NCBI GenBank assembly: GCA_014706295.1
Contig: JACSVZ010000001.1
Coordinates: 84,442,237-84,506,236, forward strand
DNA: 64,000 nucleotides
DNA from: Lycocorax pyrrhopterus obiensis
Lineage: Eukaryota; Chordata; Aves; Passeriformes; Paradisaeidae
Reading direction: 5' to 3'
Below are positions 1 to 9,562 of this stretch, in pieces. A program made the translations under genes and the position numbers. Position 1 is the stretch's first letter. Each line of letters opens with the position of its first letter. Below the pieces are notes generated by a model that saw only the letters and a program-made list of their open reading frames with translations, was not told where the DNA came from and made no database searches.

Positions 1-1854
1 TGTCGTCTTTCAAATTCTTCAGGCTTTGGACCACATCCTGAATATGCAATATCTAGTTCATTTTTACATTGTTTTAGTATAACTGTAAGAAACCTGATGT
101 ATTCAACTTACAATTAGGGGCTGTTGCAGTTGAGAGTTTCATCTCCCCTACAAGTCCACTTTTTCTGTTTGAATCATAATGATTAACTGATCTTCACAGA
201 GGATAACCCTCAACATTTAATGTTTACACTACTTAGCAGTATTGTATAGGTATGAGTAAATGTATAAGCACATATATTATGATATTTATGTCAAAGGTAT
301 AAAACTGGCATGGTTCATATACACTCAGCTGAGGTTCAGATTGAAATATAGACCTAGTTTAAAAGGCTTGTGCATCTGCAAAACTGCCCAACCTGATCTT
401 TAATTTCTTGATGAAGCTCATATCCAGGCTAGTTTCCAGCCACCTGAACCTCTTCCTCTTCCTGTTCTGGGATTCAGTGGTACTGACCCAATGCCAAGCT
501 CTGATGTGACCCAGCTGCATAAACTTGGCTCGGACTCTGGAGAAAACCAGAAAGTTGTGAGAAAGTGTATGCCAGAGGCAAGCATCACCAGTAAAATGTC
601 ACACTGAGGCAGGACTGCCGAGACGGGATTGTTAATAACTCAAGGACCCAGGAGAAAGGTCAACATGTAGTCAGTGTAGCACAAAAAGTGATGGAAGGCA
701 GCCTTTCTCAGCCTTACTAATGGCTGCTTGGGCAGCAAAGACTCTTGAGGCACTGTACTGGGCTGATGAAAAAACTAATGCTTAGCACAGCAGCTCACTA
801 GTTCTATTCATCTACACTGTATATTTGTCACTGAATGACTGTCTGTACTTTAAACTCGTGCAGGCTGCAGGGTCTCTTTGTGCACGGTAGGCATGAACAC
901 GGCACTGCTGAAAACACTGATCCTATTTCTGTCGTCAAATATTTACTGTGGGATTTCAAAACCTAAGTAACAACCCAAATTAAGAATGTGACACTAGGGC
1001 AACAATTCAAATAACGTGGGAATAACACAGGGTTTTTTTTCCAGTTTTTGTGCAGTCATTCAAAGATAATTCTGTGTTCAAAGAAATTTTATGTTACTGG
1101 ACAAAAGCTACTGCTGATTAATGCCATTATTTCTATGCAACGGTGTAAGTGGTGAATTAAGATTAAATGCATATAATTTGGTGTGTCTGCATTTCATGGC
1201 GTGGACCAGTTGTCATGGTAAGGTATAATTTGACACTAAAATGCTTAGTATCTGAAAAGATATTGTACACCCATGCCATCTTATTATCATTGTGTCCCAA
1301 AACACTGGACACACTGAAGTGACAGGTAAAAGCTGAAGGCTGTATGATTATAATATTTTTAGCTTTAGGCATATGGAATATGCCTATAATTGCACTGTTG
1401 TTGAAGGTTAAACAAATTATTTAGAATCACAGTTTTTACTTACACTTTAATACACTTAAAAAGTGCTACCTTTGCTACAGGAAGAATAAGCTTGGGAATT
1501 TTCTACAGTATTGATTTTATCTCCTTTTTATTTTTACCTACTGTGTTGGTCTATCACCAACAACAAACAAAGTTTGCAATTGTCAGAATAAAAGCATCTT
1601 TCCACTGATTTAAAAAACAGTATCTACTAAAATAACAAAAATCTTTCAGAAGTAATTTTCCAAAGCATTCTCCCAAATCAGTTTAACCTATTGAGGAGCA
1701 AAGCCTTTTATCTGTATCAGATTTTCGGGAAGTAAAGCCAAAGAAATCAGACATTAGCAAATGTGGGAACACTTGGGACTGGACAGAGTACGCCTAGTGC
1801 AGTCTGTGAGGGGATGAGATGTCCCTCACGCTGCTGCCCAGGCTGATAGTGCAG
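1..1854. other. A+T-rich unique sequence, no supported gene
   Basis: No repeat family or gene is recognised here. A plus-strand frame is open at 404-607 and reads through proline- and serine-rich residues before a TGA. It has no convincing acceptor, and the opposite strand is open over the same stretch, so it is not called. Several poly-T and poly-A tracts of 8-9 bases are present. The stretch looks like intron or intergenic DNA. Confidence 0.5.
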
Positions 1855-2530
1855 CCCAGTTTGCCATTTGTCTTCACCGCTGCAAGGGCGGACTCATGCG
1901 CAACTTGTTCTCCTCTCTACAAAGCTGCAGCTTAGCCAGACTGTGCCTGGCTGGGACTGCTCCATGTTTTATTCTGTCATGGGGAACTCCTGTATGTTTT
2001 CACTGAACTTTGTGAGGTTCCTCTCAGCCCATTTCTCCTGCCTTATTGAGATTCCTCTGAAGACCAGTGTATCTGGACTTCCCATTCTGGTGTTATCTCA
2101 AACCTTGCTGACAATGCCCTCTATGTAATCATTGTGGTTATTAATGAAGATGTTAAATAGCATTAGCACCTCTATCAACTCTGTATGAACACCACAAGCA
2201 ACTTGGCTCAGTAACTGAACTCAACTGCTGACCACTACTCTTTGGGTCTGGTGACCTCGCCAGTGTCCCTCTCATCTTCTAGTACATCCATCAGTTTAGT
2301 TTCTCTCTCACTTGGCTATGAAAGATCATTTGTGCTGAAAACCTTGCTAAAATCCAAGGAAATGACATCTACTGATTTTCCCTCATCCACAGAGCTAGTG
2401 GGTTTCTCATCACAGAAAGATGTTAGGTTGGCATGGTAAAATCTAAACATTTGTAAATTGACCTCTGTCTTTGTAATCACCTCCCTCTGTTCTTCATGAG
2501 CCTTGACAAAATGTTCTGGAGGCCCAGAGG
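1855..2530 (-). mobile_element. Old diverged CR1 LINE fragment (ORF2 region)
   Basis: Read on the plus strand, this matches the antisense of CR1 ORF2 block by block and in order. The phrases are 'CTCATGCGCAACTTGTT' (1894), 'TGAACTTTGTGAGGTTCC' (2004), 'GACCACTACTCTTTGGG' (2230), 'AAAACCTTGCTAAAATCCAAGG' split around 2340-2360, and 'TTCATGAGCCTTGACA' (2494). Divergence is heavy, with frequent small indels and stops, so this is an ancient dead copy. It lacks both the CR1 3' tail and the endonuclease part. The right edge is uncertain and homology may continue to about 2760. Confidence 0.72.
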
Positions 2531-4016
2531 ATGGACACCCACCACGATGCTTCCATTTGTTAGCTTCCTACCTAATCCTGATCTCTGGGTTATCACTTGG
2601 TCCATCATCCCTTCCACAGCAAAAGTCTGAGCATTTAAAGCTGCTCCTTTGAATGATGTGATCCTTTTCTCACTAGCCCTCCTACAAAGCCTGTCAAGGA
2701 TTCGTTTTCAAGCCAGTGTAACTCTCAGGGTTCATTTCAACACCGTGCTTACTGTATTCTTTACTGATTGGAAAAACTGAACTAAACTGTCAAACCGATG
2801 ACTTTCTGCAACTGGGGCATTTATCCTATTCAGACAGATGGGCATGAAAAAATTAATGGAGCAATAGTTTCAGATGGATAAAGTGACTATAAGCACTAAT
2901 ATCATCAGTGCATTTTCCTTTTCTGTTCCTCCTGTTCATATCTGTGCATGTGATTCTGTGTGTGTATATGGGGGACTGTGCTTCTTGTTACAACTTTTTT
3001 GGTTTTTGGGTGGGTTTTTTGTTTTGGTTTGGGGTTTTTTTTGTTGCTTTGTTTGTTTGTTTCGTTGGGTTTTTTTAAATAGGAAATATGATTTAATACA
3101 AACATTTTGCTTCCGTATCTCTGACATATGGTAATTTGAAGAACACTAAGCTCCTGAGCCGCAAAATTGCATTAAAGTGCAGGAAATGGAGATTATTTCA
3201 TTAGCTAGGCCCTGTTTGTAGCTCACGCTTTAAAGAAAAGTAGGAGACTTCAATCATGCAAAGTTGAGAAGACAGTTTGCAATCACTGGAGAGAGCCCTA
3301 AATATAGCGCTAACCATGGAGTACACAGTAGCATCAAAACAGTCCTGTAACCACAGTGAAATTACTGAAGGGATAAGTCAAGAGACGATCAGTATTAACC
3401 ACGAGTCAGAAAGATTTTACCTTCCAGGATGATGTGTCTGTATCCATGCTGACTTAAAAACATGTCACATGCACTGGTTCACCAAATTCTCAAAAAAGAC
3501 ACTCAGGTATCTCTCTACTGCTAACATTGACAAATCTATGGACCAGGATTCATCAACAGTACTTCCAACTGCATGTAAATTAACAAAGGCGTGCAAAAAC
3601 ATGTCTAGATTCTCTTGAGAACCTCTGCCTACAATGTCTTTGAGATAGCACTGCCTCTTATCTCTCAATCTATATACCCACACAGATGTATATAGTCTCT
3701 ATCTAGGCTTGAGACCAGGTGAGAAGAAATAGCTTCTGGAAGATAATGACTTTATTCCTAACTCTGTGCTTTGACCTGCTCTGCAGTCTTGACCAAGACA
3801 CCGAATTACACTTTACCAAGTAAATTACACTTTTCCAGCTTTTCCCTGATGCAAAATAAAACCAAGTCAATCACCAGAAGTGTGAATATTACTGAGTGTA
3901 GTGAATTGAGTGATCCTGTTTTCCCCATTCCTCACTCATTTCCCTCTCCATCCCAATCCTTACCTATACATTAAGTATTATAATAAGCTGACAATGTACC
4001 ATGCAGTCAGACTTAC
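2531..4016. other. Unique sequence with a G/T-rich tract, no supported gene
   Basis: This contains a T- and G-rich tract at 2990-3078 (see separate entry) and otherwise unremarkable A+T-rich DNA. The minus-strand frame at 3465-3683 encodes 72 residues but has no good splice sites and no recognisable domain, and a stop separates it from an open stretch ending at a GGAAG|GTAAAA donor-like site near 3420. I treat both as chance. Confidence 0.45.
2990..3078. repeat. G/T-rich low-complexity tract
   Basis: Runs of T alternate with GG, GGG and GGGG groups on the plus strand (the minus strand is A/C-rich), ending in repeated TTTG/TTTGT units. Tracts of the same style recur at 26.43, 53.82 and 59.25 kb. 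The minus-strand reading of this tract gives the spurious K/N/Q-rich frames at 2905-3127. Confidence 0.85.
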
Positions 4017-4138
4017 AGCTCCTGCCCCCTGCATGGACCTTTCTCCTGCCCTTGACTGGAAGCACTCCTTTCAGCTGAGCCATCTCTGTGCTTTGAAAAA
4101 AGCATCACACTGACAGCTGCAGTGACAGATTGGCATAG
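4017..4138 (-). CDS. Weak candidate internal exon (minus strand)
   Basis: On the minus strand the segment ends at a donor with an ideal intronic part, GAGCT|GTAAGT (intron starts at 4016). It is preceded by pyrimidine-rich acceptors: TTTTGTCTCAG for an exon start at 4138, or TCTGTCACTGCAG for a start at 4116. One frame is open across the whole segment and reads hydrophilic residues such as KHRDGSAERSASSQGQEKG. This frame is the end of a longer open stretch running back to 4423. No domain is recognised. With the 4116 acceptor its phase would follow the candidate exon at 5707-5761. It may equally be chance or a non-coding RNA exon. Confidence 0.22.
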
Positions 4139-4758
4139 CTGAGACAAAACTTGAATAGCTTTGGGGAAAAAAATAAAAATGGAAGATTTTTTTATTCTTC
4201 TTCTTAAAGAACTTGAGCATAACAGACCTTGCTTCCACAAATATATACAAGATTGTTCTGCTTGCAGCAAGTCAGACAGTCTAGTTGCTTTTCTTCCAAA
4301 AGCACAACTTAGAAGCAAGATAGAGTAAAAGCACTCAAAGCCAGTAGAAACAGAACAAAAAGGCACATGGTCTAGTTCATGAACAATTACTCTGCTAAGA
4401 AATTCTCTACATGTGTATGACATGACTCATACCTCTCACACAAGGTGAACTTCCCCTCTACCATGAGGGCAAGCATTATCCTGGTTGACTGGTTTTGGTC
4501 ATACTACTCACAGTTTTAGAGACTATCCATATCATACTGATTTGCTTTCTCCAGCACTCATAACTCCATGTTTTAACTGTTCCTTCTATGCAGTGCTGTA
4601 TTCAAAACCAGACCACAAAATGACAAGCGTAGGTATGTGGCGACTACTTTGTAAATAATAAGCACAGCACATTACTTCTTAACTAGAAAACACAACCAAG
4701 TATGTGATCATTTTGAAATTGCCCACCTACGCTTGTTCCTTAGCTGCGATTTTAATTT

Positions 4759-5001
4759 CCTAGAATCAATAAGGCCGGTAATGGCCTCTAAGACCAAGTC
4801 CAATCAGTAATCCAGCACTGCCAGGTCCACCCCTAAACCATGTCCCTAAACACCCCACCTGCCTGGTTTCTGAACATTTCCAGGTACGGTGATTCCACCA
4901 CTTCCCTGGGCAGCCTGTTCAAAGGTTTGACCACCCTTTCAGGGAACACTTTTTTCTTAATATCCAATCTCAACCTCCTCTTGCGCAACATGAGGTTGTT
5001 A
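4759..5001 (-). mobile_element. CR1 LINE 3' end
   Basis: This is the antisense of a CR1 3' terminus. It starts with a decayed 'CTAGAATCA' tail and runs through 'CTAAACCATGTCCCTAAA', 'GGTGATTCCACCACTTCC', 'GGGCAGCCTGTTCAAAGG' and 'TTGCGCAACATGAGG'. The 'AAGTCCAA...AAACCATGTCCC' arrangement is the same subfamily type as the pieces at 6571 and 24053. It is 5'-truncated, as most CR1 copies are. Confidence 0.92.
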
Positions 5002-5706
5002 GAACCCCATATTGCTTTTCTTGTTAAGGAATCACCATCATTTCTTGCATTATTACATTTAATTAAACTCAAAATAAGGAGGTGGTGAAATTGAGAGTAA
5101 TGCAAGAGTGTGTGTATTACCATTTTAAAAGTAAGTTGAGTTGTCAGTGGCTTATTGCCATCTTCTGCAGACAATGAACTCTGGACTGTATATCAGAGTT
5201 AAAGGCTCATCTTTCCAGGCAGCCAGCCCTAAACTTGGAAACACTCTTTGGAATAAACATTTGCACTTTTATATTACTTCAAAATGTTAGTATTTTGTGT
5301 CTTAATAATACAAAGTAGAGTAGTCCCTGTGTTTGTGCATGAATAGGGCATGCTGCACTCCTCAGACGTACAGTGTCAGACTGCTTAAGGCCTTAAAAAA
5401 GTAACACTGAATTAGTTTAAATTCATATTTTCAAGAGTTTCACAATTGCAAGAAATAGATTTACACTTACACACAATGGGAGGAAAGATTAAATGACAAT
5501 TTAGATGTCAAAACAGTAATTCTCTGGCATGCTATGAGGCTTCAAGATCACAGAACACACAGAACCTTTTGTCATATTTACCACTGAATTACAAACTGTA
5601 AGACTAAGAAAGATAAAAAGTCATTTCATCGCTATTAATCAGAAAATGTAAAGATAAAGAACCTCTTTGAACATCTAAAGAATGACTTTGCGGCAAACAA
5701 TCCTAC
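5002..5706. other. A+T-rich unique sequence
   Basis: Nothing is recognised here. There is no open frame beyond chance length and no repeat family. Confidence 0.5.
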
Positions 5707-5761
5707 CTCTGCTCTGAGACATAAAACAGAAGACAAAAACAGCTTTGCTTGCAGGCTGCAG
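5707..5761 (-). CDS. Weak candidate 55-bp exon (minus strand)
   Basis: On the minus strand a very strong acceptor (about ten T residues, then CTCTTCTTGGCAG) is followed by 55 bases and a good donor, GCAGAG|GTAGGA. All three frames are open through the segment, so it is not informative about coding. If entered in phase 0, as the end of the 13.0 kb candidate would require, it leaves in phase 1, which fits the 4116 acceptor of the 4.0 kb candidate. I cannot assign a function. The splice signals are the main support. Confidence 0.25.
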
Positions 5762-6169
5762 CTGCCAAGAAGAGAAAAAAAAATGCCCCAAGAAATCCTC
5801 AAGACCACTCCCTATGTATATAATGCAACCTCATATAAAGCCATGTAGTTTAAACATAAATTGCACCTTTCAAAGGAGGTGGCCTTATTTCCAGACTTGG
5901 AGATTTACATTGTTTTTACTTAATCTGTAGGAATAATTTCCTACTCAAAACTGTATTAACTGGCATTATTAAAAAAACCAAAACACACACGCAAGGAAAA
6001 TCTAACATTTCTGTGTGGATTCAGAGGCTATCAGAGGTAATGAATGACAAGAAAGCACCTACTTTACACTTGTTGAAGTTTCCCCTGTAATGATCTTACC
6101 TGTTAGCAGTTTGAATTAGCAATGATTGACATAACAGGTAATTTTTTCCCCAGTGTAAGATTCGGTGAA

Positions 6170-6392
6170 GGACACAGGAATATCAATGGCAAAAGCTCTC
6201 TGGGCACTGGAACAGCTTCCCAGGGAAGTGGTCACAGCACCAAGTCAGACAGAGTGCAAGAAGCATTTGGACAATGCTGTCAGGCACAGGGTGTGACTCT
6301 TGGGGATGGTGCTGTGCAGGGCCAGGAGCTGGACTCGATGATCCTTGTGAGTCCCTTCCAGCTCAGCATATTCTGTGATGCTGTGTGAATAC
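6170..6392 (+). mobile_element. CR1 LINE 3' end
   Basis: A sense CR1 3' end: 'GGGCACTGGAACAGCTTCCC', 'AGTGGTCACAGCACCAAG', 'GCATTTGGACAATGCTGTC', 'GGACTCGATGATCCTTGTG', then a worn 'ATTCTGTGATGCTGTG' tail. It is the same subfamily type as the pieces at 13832 and 20042. It lies 180 bases from an oppositely oriented CR1 end. Confidence 0.93.
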
Positions 6393-6477
6393 ACATGAAT
6401 GCACACAGACTCAAAACAGACCAGAAGAAACGCACGCACCCAGATTTTAGGCATCCTGTTTGACCCAGCGGTGTGCT

Positions 6478-6493
6478 TTATTTTTTTTTTTTC
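6478..6493. repeat. Poly-T run
   Basis: A homopolymer-like T run lies between two CR1 ends. It does not mark a recognisable SINE or processed pseudogene. Confidence 0.8.
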
Positions 6494-6570
6494 CTGCCTC
6501 ACTGTGCAAAGATAAAACTCCTTCCAGAGAGAGAAAAACAAAATCAAAGCAAAATTGCAGCCATTCTTTC

Positions 6571-6688
6571 ATGGAATCATAGAATCTTTTGGGTTGGAAA
6601 AAGGTTCTAAGCTCATTGAGTCCAAATGCTAGCCCAGCACCGCCAAGCCCACCACTAAACCATGTCCCTAAGTGCCACATCTACAAAT
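6571..6688 (-). mobile_element. CR1 LINE 3' end, short
   Basis: Antisense CR1 tail: 'ATGGAATCATAGAATC', 'GGGTTGGAAAAAGG', 'CCACTAAACCATGTCCC', 'AGTGCCACATCTACAA'. Only about 118 bases remain. It faces the plus-strand copy at 6170-6392. Confidence 0.9.
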
Positions 6689-8429
6689 ACTGCAACACTT
6701 TCTCCAAACCCTGAGCAGGGCCAGAGGAAAAACAATTGCATGTGTGATCCCAATACAAACAATGGAGGGGCTGGATCTGGGCTGTACTTGCAACCTAATT
6801 ATGGTATTTCCTCAAGTTTGACTTTTCCTCCTTTCTTTTCAAAAGTGAAGGCTGCCTTACCCACCATATGACTTTTTATTTTAAAAATCATGGTACAGCA
6901 AGCTTACAAAGAAGTTATCCAGTATCTTATTCTGTTACATTTTTATATCATGAAATATCTGAAATTTGAGTGTAACGTTTACTCCTTCATGGGGTTATAA
7001 AAACCCGCCTCAAAAACACAGAAACAAATGGACAAAAAATTATAATGAACATGAAGAGAACAAAAAAAAAAGAAAATGAAAAACTAAACGTGAAATAGGG
7101 GAATTACTTTAACAAAATTCAGTATCTGTTCAAGAGGTTTATCAGAACATAAATCTCCAAGAATGAAACACTTGCTTCCAGGTTAATCTGTTACACTGAG
7201 CACTGTAAACAGCAGCCCAGAAAGAATGGAATCAATGCCAAAGAGTGCTCACCTCTGCTTAGCAAGAGCAGAAGTCACCAAGGCTCACTGGTGTCACTGG
7301 TTAAAATTCCTCATAGACAGAAAAGAATAAGAAATACAGAAGTTTTAGAGTTTTGGAAAGGTTCTTATCGCACAAATAGCAAAACCACCAATGATCCTGT
7401 TTTGGCATTGAAGTGGCCATGAGGAGAGCTGGGGATTACTGTGGTCCATAAAATGCATCAAATTAACTCACTGATCCTGGCTAAGTATGTATAGATGCAA
7501 AGCTATTTTGCCAAATGATTTCACTTAATGTATATACATTTAAGTATATAGGACAAACTTAAAGAAACAAACTTGATTTTGAATATCTGCAACAAACTGC
7601 AAATTCAAGTTGGTCTGTGCTGGAACAAAAACTGTTTTGATTTTTATGTCAGTGGAAGTAAACTTCTACTCTAACGTCCTCTGGAAAAGTTTTAATTGAT
7701 GTCCCAGAGTGCCCCTTTATGTCCCAGAATCTCTAAGTGATGAATAAAATTAACTAAAAAATTCCAAATATATCGCTTGCCCGACAGCTTGTTTCAAACT
7801 CTAAATAACTGCAGGACCACTGCATTCACAGTACGTCAGTTTAAAAGATAAACATCCATGTGTGAAGTGCAGCTATCCAGGGCTCAGGGGGAATCAGCTT
7901 TTACATGGTTTAGCTTTGTGTGGCATAAAATACATTTCTCAATGGAGATGCTCTCTTACATAAATTACAACTATTTGGTACTTTACTATAGGGCTTGCCA
8001 AATGTTTTTAAATCTCAGTTTTCTTATTGATGTCCTTCTGCCTGAGAGCCTGGGTGCTCTGTGGGTGGCTTGCAGGACAGCACATGCCAGAACTGCCAGT
8101 TTGTCCATTATTTTACAGGCTGTAGCACCCAGCAGGAACATCACAAGCTGCCGAGCTTAGCCAGGGCTCTACCTGTGAACCTTTGTAATGCCATCAGGTT
8201 GTTACTGATGAAAGGGGATGGATAATGCAATCTTGGTTTAGGATAGATAGTGGAAATATGCAAATGATATTTTCTTTTTGTTTTTAGGACCAATTTCCCT
8301 CATAGTTTAAAAGTTCTGCACAGAGGAAAAAAAATCAGTCCAATTTCTAGACTTTACATCTTGTTATTCCTTACTCTGCTATATTCTAGTGTCTTGTTTC
8401 AGGAGTATGTTCTGCTGAGGCACGAATCT
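6689..8429. other. A+T-rich unique sequence
   Basis: No repeat family or gene is recognised. The 100-residue plus-strand frame at 7858-8160 has no splice context and no recognisable domain, and is treated as chance. Confidence 0.5.
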
Positions 8430-8905
8430 TGTGTCTCTTCTGCCTTCCTTCTGCTCCCTGCTGGATGAAAACAGCAAGGGAAGAGTCAACTGCAAGGGAG
8501 GCTTCTGTGGGGAGAAGCCAGGGCTGCCCTATGCTGGACACAGGTGGTTCCAGCCAGTGTCACACCAGACCCACCACTGGGGCAGGAGAAGCAAGTAATA
8601 AGGAAGAAAAGGGTGAGGAAAAAGGAGCAGCAAAGAGAAACAAGCATGTCCTGACCCCAGCTCCAACCCCGTGTGCGAGGGACCCCAAGTCTCTCACCTC
8701 CCTAAAGGGACTCGGTGGGACCTAAAGTGATGGCTAGAGGAGGGGAGGTGTGTGGAGTGAAGATGAACCTCAGAGTGAGGTGTTTTCCCTTTGTGTGAGA
8801 TTTTCATCTTTGTTTCTCAATATCCAACTCAGTAATTAAATGTTTATGTAAACTGGCAAGAAAGTTAAATTCCTTAAGTTGAATCTGCTTTGCCTTCAAA
8901 ACACC
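8430..8905 (+). mobile_element. Degraded endogenous-retrovirus LTR (partial)
   Basis: The block is richer in G+C than its surroundings. Its order of motifs resembles the middle and R/U5 part of a bird ERV LTR: a 'CCTGACCCCAGCTCCAACCC' stretch, purine-rich 'GGCTAGAGGAGGGGAGGTG', then 'TTTGTTTCTCAATATCC', 'GGCAAGAAAGTTAAATT' and 'AAGTTGAATCTGCTTTGCC'. It stops where the tract at 15.8-16.3 kb continues ('CTGTTTTGCTTGTGACAGG'). Both are probably from related LTRs. The family name is not assigned and boundaries are approximate. The 98-residue frame here is a by-product. Confidence 0.5.
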
Positions 8906-9215
8906 AATTATTCTGAAATTTCACTGTAGAACAAATATTTGTTTAGCACCTTTTATTTAGTCATTCTGTTTTCTGAAAAAGCTAATAAATATGTATTGGA
9001 GGTGAGACTGGACCAGCGGAAGAAAGCAAAAGAGGAAGGTTTTTAGTTATGAAAGAAAATGTTGAGTACACAGTGTATCCTGTGCAGACGTGAACTCACT
9101 TGAGCTGGGCTCTGAAGGGAGCACCTGATTTGTCGCTCTGTTTGTATGACAATAAGCCCAAGCTAAGAAAACTGCCTTTCTATAAGATCAGTGTAGCAGA
9201 GTAGTAGAAACAATA

Positions 9216-9562
9216 AATCATAAAATCATAGAATGGTTTGAGTTGGAAAGGACCTTTGAAGCTCATCTAGTCCAAGGCCCCTGTGATGAGCAGGGTCATC
9301 TTCAACTAGATCAAGTTGTTCAGAGCCCCATCCAACCCAACCTGGAATATTTTCAGGGGTAGGGCGTTCATCACCTCTCTGAGCACCTGTGCTGGTATTT
9401 TACCACTATCATTGTGAAAAACGTCTTTCTTATATCTAATCTAATCTAAATCAATCATCTTTCAACTTAAAACCACTAGCCCTTATCCTGTTGCAGAAGG
9501 TCCTGTTAAAAAGTCTGTGTCAATCTTTCTCCAAGTACTGCAAGGCCACAATAAGATCTCTC
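9216..9562 (-). mobile_element. CR1 LINE 3' end
   Basis: This starts with a repeated tail, 'AAATCATAAAATCATAGAATGG', followed by 'GAGTTGGAAAGGACC', 'CTCATCTAGTCCAAGG', 'CAGAGCCCCATCCAACC', 'GGGCGTTCATCACCTCTCTG' and 'CTTATCCTGTTGCAGAAGG'. It ends near 'AAGTACTGCAAGGCCACAAT'. It is an antisense, 5'-truncated copy with moderate divergence. Confidence 0.94.

Noticed and set aside
404..607. Plus-strand open frame with Pro/Ser-rich reading and a TGA
   Set aside because: The acceptor is poor, the opposite strand is open over the same bases, and no homology is recognised.
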